A stretch of DNA of 24,088 bases from DAIUFH01 sp036844705 (GTDB lineage: Bacteria; Bacillota; Clostridia; Tissierellales; Tissierellaceae): assembly GCA_036844705.1 (NCBI GenBank), contig DAIUFH010000030.1:1-24088 (forward strand), given 5' to 3'. A program made the translations under genes and the position numbers. This document shows positions 1-6,919 of this stretch, piece after piece (positions within the stretch are counted from its first letter, which is position 1; each line of letters starts with the position of its first letter). Below the pieces are notes generated by a model. The model did no database searches, had not been told where the DNA came from, and saw only the letters and a list, made by a program, of their open reading frames with translations.

Positions 1-2
1 TC

Positions 3-1163
3 TTACCTAAAAATCTCCATCTTTTCCATTCTATCGAAGGCTTCTTTCATTTTATCTATACTAAGTGTACAGGAAAGTCTTAAATGCCCTTCTCCCAATT
101 CTCCAAATGCATTGCCTGGAATTACAAGGACATGTGCTTCCTCTAACAGTCTTCTAGCTACCTCTTCAGATGAAAGTCCAGTGGCTTTAATGCTTGGAAA
201 TAAGTAGAAGGTTCCCATTGGTGATAGTATGCTTACATTTTTTAAAGATTTTAGTCTCTCATATGCATAAAAAATTCTATTTCTAAATTCTTCAACCAGG
301 TCCGGCTGGATAATATCACGCATATCTAATGCATGAATTGCAGCCTGCTGAGATATGGTAGGTGCTGAGTAAATTATATTGTCATTAATATTTCCCACCA
401 CAAATATTAAATCTGGATTAGCTAAAATATATCCGATTCTCCAGCCAGTCATACAGTAGTCCTTAGAGAAGCTTCCTATAGTAATTGTCCTTGCTTTCAT
501 ATCCTTTAGAGTAGCTATTGGTACAAATGGTTCACCATAACTAAAAATAGTATATATATCGTCAGCAAAAATGAGTAAATCATATTCCCTTGCTATAGAC
601 GCTATCTGCTCTAAATTTTCACGACTGATGCATGCTCCTGTAGGATTGTTAGGAGTATTCAATATGATTCCCTTTGTTCTGTTAGTTATTTTAGATCTTA
701 ATCTATCTATATTTATTTGAAAATTTTCCTCTTCATATGTTTCAACAAATACAGGAATACCCCTTGCCAATTCTACCTGATGAGTATAGAGCCCAAAATG
801 TGGGGTAGGTATGATTACCTCATCTCCATCATCAAGTGTTGCCTCCAATGCCAATGTCATAGCATGGCATGCGCTAGTGGTAATCATCAAATCTTCAATA
901 TTTATATCAAAGCCAAATCTTTCCTTATAATATTTGACTAATTTTTCTCTTAATTCCAGTCTACCTATAGATTCAGTATAATGTGTATATCCATTGAGAG
1001 CGTCATTAAATGCCATTTCAATAATTCTATTATCCGTATTTAAATCAGGATCTCCAATGGAAAAATCGATTAAATCATGGTATAGTAAACTCGGGTCAGC
1101 TTTTTGCCCTATAAGACTAGCTTTTAAATTCCAATACCTTTTTGCTATATACGAATTTTTCAT
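3..1163 (-). CDS. Class I/II PLP-dependent aminotransferase (386 aa)
   Basis: A fold-type I aminotransferase that would move an amino group between an amino acid and a 2-oxo acid in the cytoplasm using pyridoxal phosphate. Visible motifs: NNPTG at residues 172-176, ADDIY at 200-204 with the PLP-ring aspartate and tyrosine, the SFSKDYCMTGWRIGY block with the Schiff-base lysine at K234, and a C-terminal LRLSC whose arginine should bind the substrate carboxylate. Length is normal for the AspC/PatA-like subgroup. The ATG is preceded by CGGAGG at good spacing, and the stop lies at positions 3-5, so the gene is complete. It is transcribed alone, divergent from the germination operon, behind a roughly 175-nt leader with strong predicted structure. 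Substrate specificity cannot be read from sequence; aspartate, aromatic or branched-chain activity are all possible. Confidence 0.93.
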   Translation of the reverse strand: MKNSYIAKRYWNLKASLIGQKADPSLLYHDLIDFSIGDPDLNTDNRIIEMAFNDALNGYTHYTESIGRLELREKLVKYYKERFGFDINIEDLMITTSACHAMTLALEATLDDGDEVIIPTPHFGLYTHQVELARGIPVFVETYEEENFQINIDRLRSKITNRTKGIILNTPNNPTGACISRENLEQIASIAREYDLLIFADDIYTIFSYGEPFVPIATLKDMKARTITIGSFSKDYCMTGWRIGYILANPDLIFVVGNINDNIIYSAPTISQQAAIHALDMRDIIQPDLVEEFRNRIFYAYERLKSLKNVSILSPMGTFYLFPSIKATGLSSEEVARRLLEEAHVLVIPGNAFGELGEGHLRLSCTLSIDKMKEAFDRMEKMEIFR

Positions 1164-1230
1164 AAAACAAACCTCCGTTCAGAATATATAAAAGTCTAAG
1201 AATAGAATATGCAACATTTAAAATTAAAAT

Positions 1231-1311
1231 AACATGCCAATACACTAGTGATACTAAGTGTAATGGGATATATATCTGGGGGGTATCCCATTTGCAGCAT
1301 ATCGGCATGTT
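1231..1311 (-). ncRNA. Three-way-junction leader RNA candidate upstream of the aminotransferase
   Basis: Read on the minus strand, an 8-bp closing stem (AACATGCC with GGCATGTT) encloses two hairpins: a perfect 9-bp stem AATGGGATA/TATCCCATT with a 13-nt C-rich loop, and a second of about 8 bp (ACACT/AGTGT extended by AGT/ACT around a one-base bulge). An 11-nt strand joins the closing stem to the first hairpin. It lies between the predicted transcription start near 1340 and the start codon at 1163, and a U-rich stretch follows the closing stem, so it has the position and layout of a cis-regulatory RNA. I do not recognise a known riboswitch consensus; it does not carry the purine, TPP, SAM, lysine or T-box core motifs. 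Strand choice rests on the leader position and is an inference. Confidence 0.5.
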
Positions 1312-1346
1312 ACAAACTAAGTAATGTGAATATTTATAATAAAGAA

Positions 1347-1375
1347 AATATATCATATCTTTCTGTCTATATCAA
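1347..1375 (-). promoter_or_regulatory. Sigma-A-type promoter for the aminotransferase
   Basis: On the minus strand, TTGATA (1375-1370) and TATATT (1352-1347) are separated by 17 bases, a close match to the vegetative consensus. Transcription would start near 1340 and include the structured leader. Confidence 0.55.
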
Positions 1376-1400
1376 GTTACAATATGTATCTAGTAATGAA

Positions 1401-1434
1401 AACAAACCCTGAGATTATTTGTTCAGGGTATGTT
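1401..1434. promoter_or_regulatory. Dyad symmetry element upstream of the aminotransferase promoter
   Basis: ACCCTGA and TCAGGGT form perfect 7-bp arms separated by 10 bases, extended by AACA/TGTT across one mismatch. The element sits about 25 bases upstream of the -35 box at 1370-1375 and has no U-tract on either side, so an operator is more likely than a terminator. The binding protein is unknown. Confidence 0.35.
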
Positions 1435-1573
1435 ATAATGACTGCTTTCGACCTTAATTTCACTATATCATAAACAGCTCACAATTTATACCCTTTAGTC
1501 AAGTAAAAACTAACAATTCATAATACTATATTGTATTATTGTTATTATTTACAGTTAATCACAGCAGATAGAG

Positions 1574-1681
1574 AAAAATGATAAAAATCCTAAGGGAATT
1601 GAAAGATGTAGGATTTTTGTCTGGAATGAGCTATAGAATTATTCATCTCCGAAACCGTGAGTGTGTATTTTTATCATTTTT
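1574..1681. repeat. 108-bp palindromic element with 15-bp perfect terminal inverted repeats
   Basis: Positions 1574-1588 (AAAAATGATAAAAAT) and 1667-1681 are perfect reverse complements. The left arm overlaps another perfect 10-bp stem, AAAAATCCTA (1583-1592) with TAGGATTTTT (1609-1618), so the two folds exclude each other. Both gene promoters predicted here lie outside it, so it is in neither leader. It may be a small MITE-like element or an unannotated small RNA. I see no clear target-site duplication. Confidence 0.45.
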
Positions 1682-1706
1682 CGATTTTACACAATTTAAA
1701 GTACTG

Positions 1707-1736
1707 TGAATAGTAACGTATTATTTAATCAATATT
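1707..1736 (+). promoter_or_regulatory. Possible sigma-G promoter of the germination operon
   Basis: TGAATA (1707-1712) followed after 17 bases by CAATATT (1730-1736) resembles the forespore sigma-G pattern (GMATR-like -35, CATANTA-like -10). Germinant receptor operons are known sigma-G targets in Bacillus and clostridia. The -10 match is imperfect. Confidence 0.35.
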
Positions 1737-1752
1737 GGAAATGATATAACCT

Positions 1753-1782
1753 ATTAGCAATAATTAGCAATAATTAGCAATA
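1753..1782 (+). repeat. Three perfect tandem copies of ATTAGCAATA before gerKA
   Basis: The decamer ATTAGCAATA occurs three times head to tail with no spacer, ending 14 bases before the chosen gerKA start and about 16 bases downstream of the possible sigma-G -10 box. It would lie in the mRNA leader. Recent slippage and a protein-binding array are both possible. Confidence 0.8.
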
Positions 1783-1796
1783 AAAGGATGATTATT

Positions 1797-3281
1797 ATGG
1801 ATAATTCTAAGCCAATTATATCAAATTCATTGGAAGAAAACATAAAGACAATTCAAAACATATTTCAAAAGGATGACACCTTGCAGATTCGCAGAGTTGA
1901 AAACCAATACAATGGTATTAAATACTGTATTTTCTTTATTTTCGGAATGGCAGATAGCTTGGTAATAAATGAAAATATATTAAAACCAATTCTAGACAAC
2001 AAGGTTCTAGTAGATGATTCAGATCATATTTCTTATTTGGCTTCAAATGTATTAGATACCTCCCAAGCCAACATCATCAAAGATATAGATGATGTCTTAA
2101 ATGAACTTCTTATGGGAAATACTATACTTTTTACTGAAAACTGTAACCAATCTATTGCTCTCAGTAGCATAGGCTGGAAAAAGAGAAATATAGAGGAACC
2201 ACCTACAGAAAGAGTCCTCAGAGGTCCAAGGGAAGGTTTTACAGAGGATCTGACTACAAACCTCTCTATGATAAGACGGAAAATACAGACTAAAGAGCTT
2301 AAATTTCAATTCATGACTGTAGGTGAAAGAACTAATACAAAGGTATGTTTATGTTATATAAATGGTTTGGCTAAAGAAGAAATATTAAATACAGTTATTA
2401 GTAAAATTGAGGATATCTCAATAGATGGTATATTGGATATAAAGTACCTTCAAGAATCTCTAGATGAAAATCCTTTTTCAATCTTTGAAATAACAATGAG
2501 TACAGAAAAACCGGATATAGTTGCTGGAAGAATACTCGAGGGAAGAATTGCGGTTTTAGTAAATGGAAGTCCTATAGTAATGACCCTTCCTTCCTTGTTC
2601 ATAGAGCATATGATGGCTAGTGATGATTATTATCTTAACTATCATATGGCAAGTATTGGAAGACTTTTAAGGATATTTGGATTTTTATTAACTATAAGCG
2701 TTCCTGCTGTTTACCTTTCCTTAATATCCTTCCATCAAGAAATGGTACCTACACCCTTACTCATTAGCATTTATTCTTCAAGGGCAGGTGTTCCTTTTCC
2801 TACTTTTCTGGAATTATTTCTTCTTCTAATAACATTTGAAGTTCTAAGAGAAGCAGGAGTAAGGGTTCCAGGTCCCATAGGTCAGTCAATTAGTATAGTC
2901 GGTGCGTTGGTTCTAGGTACAGCTGCCGTAGATGCTAGCTTTGTATCTGCACCAATGATAATAGTAGTTGGAATCACTGCTATAACAAGTCTATTGATTC
3001 CATCACTTGCAGGAGTTGTAATAATATTACGGTTTTTCTTGCTTATGCTTTCAAGCCTGCTTGGAATCTATGGGTATATCTTTGGAATGTTGGTTATAGT
3101 AATTCATTTATTCTCACTCAGGTCCTTTGGAGTCCCATATATGAATACTCTAACAAGCTTCAGAATGCAAACCATAAAAGATACTTATATTAGAGCTCCA
3201 TTATGGTATATGAGATACAGACCAAAATTTTTAAGCAAGGATTCAAAACGACAAACTATAGGAGGTAAGGGTGATGAATAG
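1797..3281 (+). CDS. gerKA: Spore germinant receptor A subunit, GerA family (494 aa)
   Basis: The A subunit of a GerA-type receptor in the spore inner membrane, which with B and C subunits senses nutrient germinants. The N-terminal half is soluble and carries family blocks such as the RGPREGFTEDL motif and the MTLPSLFIEHM stretch. The C-terminal half holds hydrophobic helices (IFGFLLTISVPAVYLSLISF, then LELFLLLITFEVLREAG, PGPIGQSISIVGALVLG and two more), followed by a short basic cytoplasmic tail. Length is usual for the family. I start at the second ATG (1797) because AAAGGATGA lies 8 bases upstream of it, whereas the ATG at 1788 is fused to that site. The stop overlaps gerKC by 8 bases, showing translational coupling. 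The A-C-B order matches gerK; the germinant cannot be inferred. Confidence 0.93.
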   Translation: MDNSKPIISNSLEENIKTIQNIFQKDDTLQIRRVENQYNGIKYCIFFIFGMADSLVINENILKPILDNKVLVDDSDHISYLASNVLDTSQANIIKDIDDVLNELLMGNTILFTENCNQSIALSSIGWKKRNIEEPPTERVLRGPREGFTEDLTTNLSMIRRKIQTKELKFQFMTVGERTNTKVCLCYINGLAKEEILNTVISKIEDISIDGILDIKYLQESLDENPFSIFEITMSTEKPDIVAGRILEGRIAVLVNGSPIVMTLPSLFIEHMMASDDYYLNYHMASIGRLLRIFGFLLTISVPAVYLSLISFHQEMVPTPLLISIYSSRAGVPFPTFLELFLLLITFEVLREAGVRVPGPIGQSISIVGALVLGTAAVDASFVSAPMIIVVGITAITSLLIPSLAGVVIILRFFLLMLSSLLGIYGYIFGMLVIVIHLFSLRSFGVPYMNTLTSFRMQTIKDTYIRAPLWYMRYRPKFLSKDSKRQTIGGKGDE

Positions 3282-4428
3282 ATATATAATATTTCTAATA
3301 GTCATATTTTTGTGTCTTTCATTATCCGGATGCTGGAACTATCATGAATTGGACGATTTTTATATCGTTGCTGGAATGTCCGTTGACAAAGCTAAAGATG
3401 GCGAGCTTTTTAATGTCGCTGTGGAGGTAATAAATTCGGAAGAAACAAATTTAAAACCTAATATAGAATCCCAAGTAATAGAAGCCAAGGGTGTTAGCAT
3501 ATTTGACGCAGCAAGAGATATAATAAAAATTTCTGCCAAAAAATTGTATTGGAGTCATGCAACTACAATAATAATCAGTGATGATGTAGCTAGGGAAGGG
3601 ATACTCCCTATTCTGGACTGGGTATCCAGAGATCAGGAACCACGTCTTAATATGGATGTTTTTATATCTAGAGAAAAAACTGCCAAGGAATTATTGAGTA
3701 CCATAACCTTTCCCACAGTTATTCACTCATTTGAACTTGAGCACATGGTAACAGAAAGTAAAGATTATATAATTACACCAATAATTAAGGTTTATGAATT
3801 GACAAATGAATTTGGAGTCCCCAAAATTCATTCGGTATTACCTGCCGTTCAAGTAGTCCCTACCAGTAAAGGAATGAGTAATAGAATATCATCTGGCGCA
3901 GTTTTTAAAGGTGATAAATTAATCGGATATCTAGAGGAAGATAATATTTTACCCTACTTATTTATGAAAAATAAGGTCAATGGAGGATTGTTGCGCGTAA
4001 TAAATAAGGATTTTCCACAAGATAAGATAATTCTTGAAATCTTTGAAAGTAAAACGAAGATTAAACCTGCATTCTCCGATAAGGATATGAGCCTTGATTT
4101 AGAAATCTCAACATCTGTAAATATAGGTGAACTAAATACTAAAACTAATATAGATTATCTTTCTAAAGATGGCAGAAAAATATTAAGAAAAGAAGCAGAA
4201 GAAAATTTAGAAGCTGATATACAAAAGGTTTTTAAGACTGTTCAAGAGGAATTTGAAATAGATATCTTCGGATTTGGTAATGAGATAAGAAAGAAACATC
4301 CACAGATATGGAAAACAATTGAAAAGGATTGGGATACTATTTTCCAAGAGTTAAAACTAAATATAAAATGCAATATTGACTTTAGAAACAGTGGCCATTT
4401 TTCAAAACCAATAGAGGTGTTAAGATAA
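3274..4428 (+). CDS. gerKC: Spore germinant receptor C subunit lipoprotein, Ger(x)C family (384 aa)
   Basis: The lipid-anchored C subunit of the germinant receptor, exposed on the outer face of the spore inner membrane. The N-terminus is a lipoprotein signal peptide ending in the lipobox LSGC, with Cys20 as the acylation site, followed by WNYHELDDF, a typical GerC mature N-terminus. Other family traits are the SQVIEAKG and SHATTIIISDDVAREGILPILDWVSRD blocks and the helical C-terminus ending near the conserved KDWDTIFQELK stretch. Length is usual. The ATG at 3274 is chosen over the in-frame GTG at 3271 because GGAGG sits 8 bases upstream; it overlaps gerKA by 8 bases. In the described receptors diacylglycerol addition matters for function. 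Confidence 0.93.
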   Translation: MNRYIIFLIVIFLCLSLSGCWNYHELDDFYIVAGMSVDKAKDGELFNVAVEVINSEETNLKPNIESQVIEAKGVSIFDAARDIIKISAKKLYWSHATTIIISDDVAREGILPILDWVSRDQEPRLNMDVFISREKTAKELLSTITFPTVIHSFELEHMVTESKDYIITPIIKVYELTNEFGVPKIHSVLPAVQVVPTSKGMSNRISSGAVFKGDKLIGYLEEDNILPYLFMKNKVNGGLLRVINKDFPQDKIILEIFESKTKIKPAFSDKDMSLDLEISTSVNIGELNTKTNIDYLSKDGRKILRKEAEENLEADIQKVFKTVQEEFEIDIFGFGNEIRKKHPQIWKTIEKDWDTIFQELKLNIKCNIDFRNSGHFSKPIEVLR

Positions 4429-4429
4429 T

Positions 4430-4642
4430 ATGTTAATGATATTTATTTACTTTTTTGTATTTTTATTCTTTTTAATCTTTGATTTTATGCCTTTACTTCA
4501 TAGTAAATACAAGGGTGTCGCAATATTTTACTCTTGTATATTTTCCCTTTCTTTTATTATGATTGTACTGACTGGTCTCAGCGTTAATATACCTAATCCA
4601 AATGACTTTATTGAAAATATAGTAAATTTATTCATAAGATAA
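4430..4642 (+). CDS. Small two-helix membrane protein, candidate germinant receptor D subunit (70 aa)
   Basis: A 70-residue protein made almost wholly of two hydrophobic helices (about residues 2-22 and 31-52) with a short lysine-containing turn between them and a polar tail. AGAGGTG lies 10 bases before the ATG, the gene begins 1 base after the gerKC stop, and gerKB begins 11 bases after its stop, so it is a real member of the operon. Some Bacillus germinant receptor operons carry a fourth gene for a roughly 55-75-residue, two-helix D protein that modulates receptor output; size, topology and placement match. I do not see a diagnostic sequence motif, so the assignment rests on architecture. 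Confidence 0.72.
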   Translation: MLMIFIYFFVFLFFLIFDFMPLLHSKYKGVAIFYSCIFSLSFIMIVLTGLSVNIPNPNDFIENIVNLFIR

Positions 4643-4653
4643 GGAGTTTTAAA

Positions 4654-5748
4654 ATGAGAAATGAAAAAATTTCAGCATCACAGGCTTATTTTTTAATAAT
4701 GACTTATGTGATAGGAACATCTCTTTCCATAACTGACTATAGTGTAGCTTTAGAAAATACATGGCTCTCAATGCTTATAGCCCTTATCTATGCAACTCCA
4801 TTGGTAATAATATATGGAAGCATAATGAATAAATTCCCTGATATGGAGTTATTTCAAATCATGGAGTTTCTATTTGGAAAGATTATCGGAAAGGTATTAA
4901 GCTTTTTATATACATTTTATTTTCTCCATTTAGGATCTATCAGTATTAGAAATATAACTGAATATATTCAGGTTGTTTCATTCCCGGAGACTCCTCAATA
5001 TTTTTCTGCTCTATTTATAGGTCTATTGGCTATATACGTGATAAAATCTGGAATCGAGGTACTGACAAGAGTCAATAAGTTTTTATTTCCACTATTGATA
5101 GCAGTAACTATTCTAACCTTTATAATGGGAATTCCAAAATCAAATCTATCAAATTTATTACCATTTCTGTATTATGGTTGGAAACCAGTATTAGAGGATT
5201 CGTTCACACATCTTGCTTTCCCTTTTGCAGAAACCGTAGTGTTTCTATCGCTATTAAATATTGTTAGTGAAAAGAAAAAATCAAGTAAAATCTTTTTACT
5301 TGGCATATACGGTGGCGGAATCATATTATTGAATGTAATCATTAGAAATATAGTGATTCTTGGCTTTCCCAATCTTGCAGCAAGCACCTTTCCGTCATAC
5401 TATGCCGTTTCATTGGTAGACGTGGGTACTTTTATAAGGGGAATCGAACTTATAGTATCAATAAACATAATCGTCGCCGGGTTTATCAAAATCTCAGTTT
5501 GTTTATATGGAGCTTGTTTAGGTATATGCAGAATCTTTAGCTTTGATGATTATAAATGGATAACTGTACCGATGGGATTGCTGATGATAGCTCTATCATT
5601 TATCTTATACGAAAATACCATGCATATGTTTGAATGGGTTAATGTTTATAAATTTTATGCAATACCATTTCAAATAGTTTTCCCATTGATAATTTTTATT
5701 TTTGGATTCTTTAGGAAGGATAAAAGCAAAAGCAAAGATTCACAGTAA
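4654..5748 (+). CDS. gerKB: Spore germinant receptor B subunit, spore permease family (364 aa)
   Basis: The B subunit of the germinant receptor, an APC-superfamily membrane protein thought to hold the germinant pocket. Ten or so hydrophobic helices span the length, starting with ISASQAYFLIMTYVIGTS, the usual GerB opening, and including FPFAETVVFLSLLN, the conserved mid-protein helix. AAGGAG lies 7 bases before the ATG. The C-terminus is a short basic tail, KSKSKDSQ. Its last codons (GAT TCA CAG TAA) are identical to the heptamer repeat that fills the following intergenic region, so the repeat has probably replaced the original 3' end of the gene. No separate terminator is visible beyond the repeat hairpins. 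Confidence 0.93.
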   Translation: MRNEKISASQAYFLIMTYVIGTSLSITDYSVALENTWLSMLIALIYATPLVIIYGSIMNKFPDMELFQIMEFLFGKIIGKVLSFLYTFYFLHLGSISIRNITEYIQVVSFPETPQYFSALFIGLLAIYVIKSGIEVLTRVNKFLFPLLIAVTILTFIMGIPKSNLSNLLPFLYYGWKPVLEDSFTHLAFPFAETVVFLSLLNIVSEKKKSSKIFLLGIYGGGIILLNVIIRNIVILGFPNLAASTFPSYYAVSLVDVGTFIRGIELIVSINIIVAGFIKISVCLYGACLGICRIFSFDDYKWITVPMGLLMIALSFILYENTMHMFEWVNVYKFYAIPFQIVFPLIIFIFGFFRKDKSKSKDSQ

Positions 5749-6032
5749 TTCAATTCATGATTCACAATTCACAGTTCACAATTAAAAGATTAAACCCGAG
5801 ATTCTTCGGTAGCATACATTATACTGCTCGTCTTAGAATGACAGTAAGTCAATTCACAGTTCACAATTCACGATTCACAGTTCACAATTCACAGTTCACA
5901 GTTCACAATGCACAATTCACAATTAAAAGAAATTAAACCCGAGATTCTTCGGTAGCATACATTATACTGCTCGTCTCAGAATGACAGTAAGTCAATTCAC
6001 AGTTCACAATTCACGATTCACAGTTCACAATT
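5738..6032 (+). repeat. Heptamer arrays (A) alternating with B modules, left of the assembly gap
   Basis: A modules are runs of the heptamer RTTCACR (ATTCACA, GTTCACA, ATTCACG). B modules (5792-5846 and 5935-5990) start with AAACCCGAGATTCTTCGG and end with CAGAATGACAG or TAGAATGACAG. A 55-bp segment is identical at 5835-5889 and 5978-6032, giving a higher-order period of 143 bp. The first heptamer overlaps the gerKB stop codon. Confidence 0.93.
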
Positions 6033-6132
6033 NNNNNNNNNNNNNNNNNNNNNNNNNNNNNNNNNNNNNNNNNNNNNNNNNNNNNNNNNNNNNNNNNNNN
6101 NNNNNNNNNNNNNNNNNNNNNNNNNNNNNNNN
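6033..6132. other. Assembly gap of 100 N
   Basis: Exactly 100 undetermined bases, the usual placeholder for a gap of unknown length. The left side ends at the end of one 55-bp repeat copy and the right side starts at the first base of the next (6133), so the gap lies within the tandem array and true copy number is unknown. Confidence 0.97.
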
Positions 6133-6340
6133 AGAATGACAGTAAGTCAATTCACAGTTCACAATTCACGATTCACAGTTCACAATTAAAAGAAATTAAA
6201 CCCGAATGCTTCGTGTTGCTCAGAATGACAAAAGGCCGTCATTCTGAGACGGACAGAATCAACCTGTCTAACGAAGAATCTCGGGTTCAGCTCTTAACTC
6301 TTAGCTCTTACCTCTTAGTTCTTAGCTCTTACTTCTTACT
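6133..6340 (+). repeat. Right part of the array: A, B, inverted B and C heptamers
   Basis: A third identical copy of the 55-bp segment (6133-6187) is followed by a B module (6198-6230), an inverted B' (6238-6287) and a C array of the heptamer YTCTTAN (6290-6340). CTCAGAATGAC (6219-6229) and GTCATTCTGAG (6238-6248) form a perfect 11-bp stem, and AACCCG/CGGGTT form an outer stem, so the transcript would fold into one large hairpin and could end transcription from both sides. The C array overlaps the last codons and stop of the aldolase gene. Confidence 0.88.
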
Positions 6341-6901
6341 AAACAATGCTATCTTAGCTGTATCTTCTAACATTTCAGCTAAGTAAAATGCTTTGTTAAA
6401 GCTATCGCCCACAGTAATTATTCCATGCTCTTTCATCAATATTGCAACTCTTTCCGGATCCTTATACTGCTCTAATACATATTCGGCAAGTAGTTCAGAG
6501 CCAGAATCAGCAACATCAATTGTAGGAACATGCTTCAAATATCCCTTTGCATGGTTAGTTACTAAAGGTAGTTCCTCGTAATTAGCCGCTATAGATGTTG
6601 CATATGGTGGATGAACGTGGATAACTACATTTACATCCGGTCTGCTCTTTAAGATTCCGGCATGAAATCTCCATTCTTTAGATAGCTTCTTATTTCCCTC
6701 AAGCAAATTTCCATCAAAGTCTACCATTACAACATCTGATTCGGTCATGTCACTAAATGCACTGCCTGAGCTTTTTATAAGCATTGCATCCTTTCCCGGA
6801 ACTCTGCAACTTACATTACCACCTGTTGCACTAATCAAATATCTGTCATAACATCTTCTTGATACCTTGACCAATTCTTTTTTTAATTCATCTATATTCA
6901 T
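6329..6901 (-). CDS. Class II aldolase, FucA/AraD-like; likely deoxyribulose- or methylthioribulose-1-phosphate aldolase (190 aa)
   Basis: A zinc-dependent class II aldolase/adducin-family enzyme. The zinc ligands are visible as HVH (H95, H97) and H159 in EHGIITVG, the catalytic glutamate as E76 in KEWRFH, and the phosphate-binding TGGNVS at about 26-31. It would cleave a ketose-1-phosphate to dihydroxyacetone phosphate and an aldehyde. Placed 18 bases downstream of deoD and behind an MtnA-family isomerase, it fits the last step of the DHAP shunt: 5-deoxyribulose-1-P to acetaldehyde, or methylthioribulose-1-P to methylthioacetaldehyde. Fuculose-1-P or ribulose-1-P are alternatives. The ATG at 6901 is chosen since AAGGAAG lies 8 bases before it; the in-frame GTG at 6910 overlaps that site. 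The last codons come from a heptamer repeat. Confidence 0.88.
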   Translation of the reverse strand: MNIDELKKELVKVSRRCYDRYLISATGGNVSCRVPGKDAMLIKSSGSAFSDMTESDVVMVDFDGNLLEGNKKLSKEWRFHAGILKSRPDVNVVIHVHPPYATSIAANYEELPLVTNHAKGYLKHVPTIDVADSGSELLAEYVLEQYKDPERVAILMKEHGIITVGDSFNKAFYLAEMLEDTAKIALFSKK

Positions 6902-6919
6902 AATATACACTTCCTTTTT

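Noticed and set aside
1231..1311. Purine, T-box, SAM or lysine riboswitch
   Set aside because: The three-way junction is suggestive, but the joining strands and loops lack the fixed bases of these classes.
1117..1356. 79-residue reading frame on the minus strand upstream of the aminotransferase
   Set aside because: It overlaps the leader structure and the start of the aminotransferase, has no ribosome binding site and resembles no protein I know; it is best explained as a chance frame.
5738..6340. CRISPR array
   Set aside because: The repeats are 7-bp units directly joined, plus inverted modules. There are no regular unique spacers and no cas genes.
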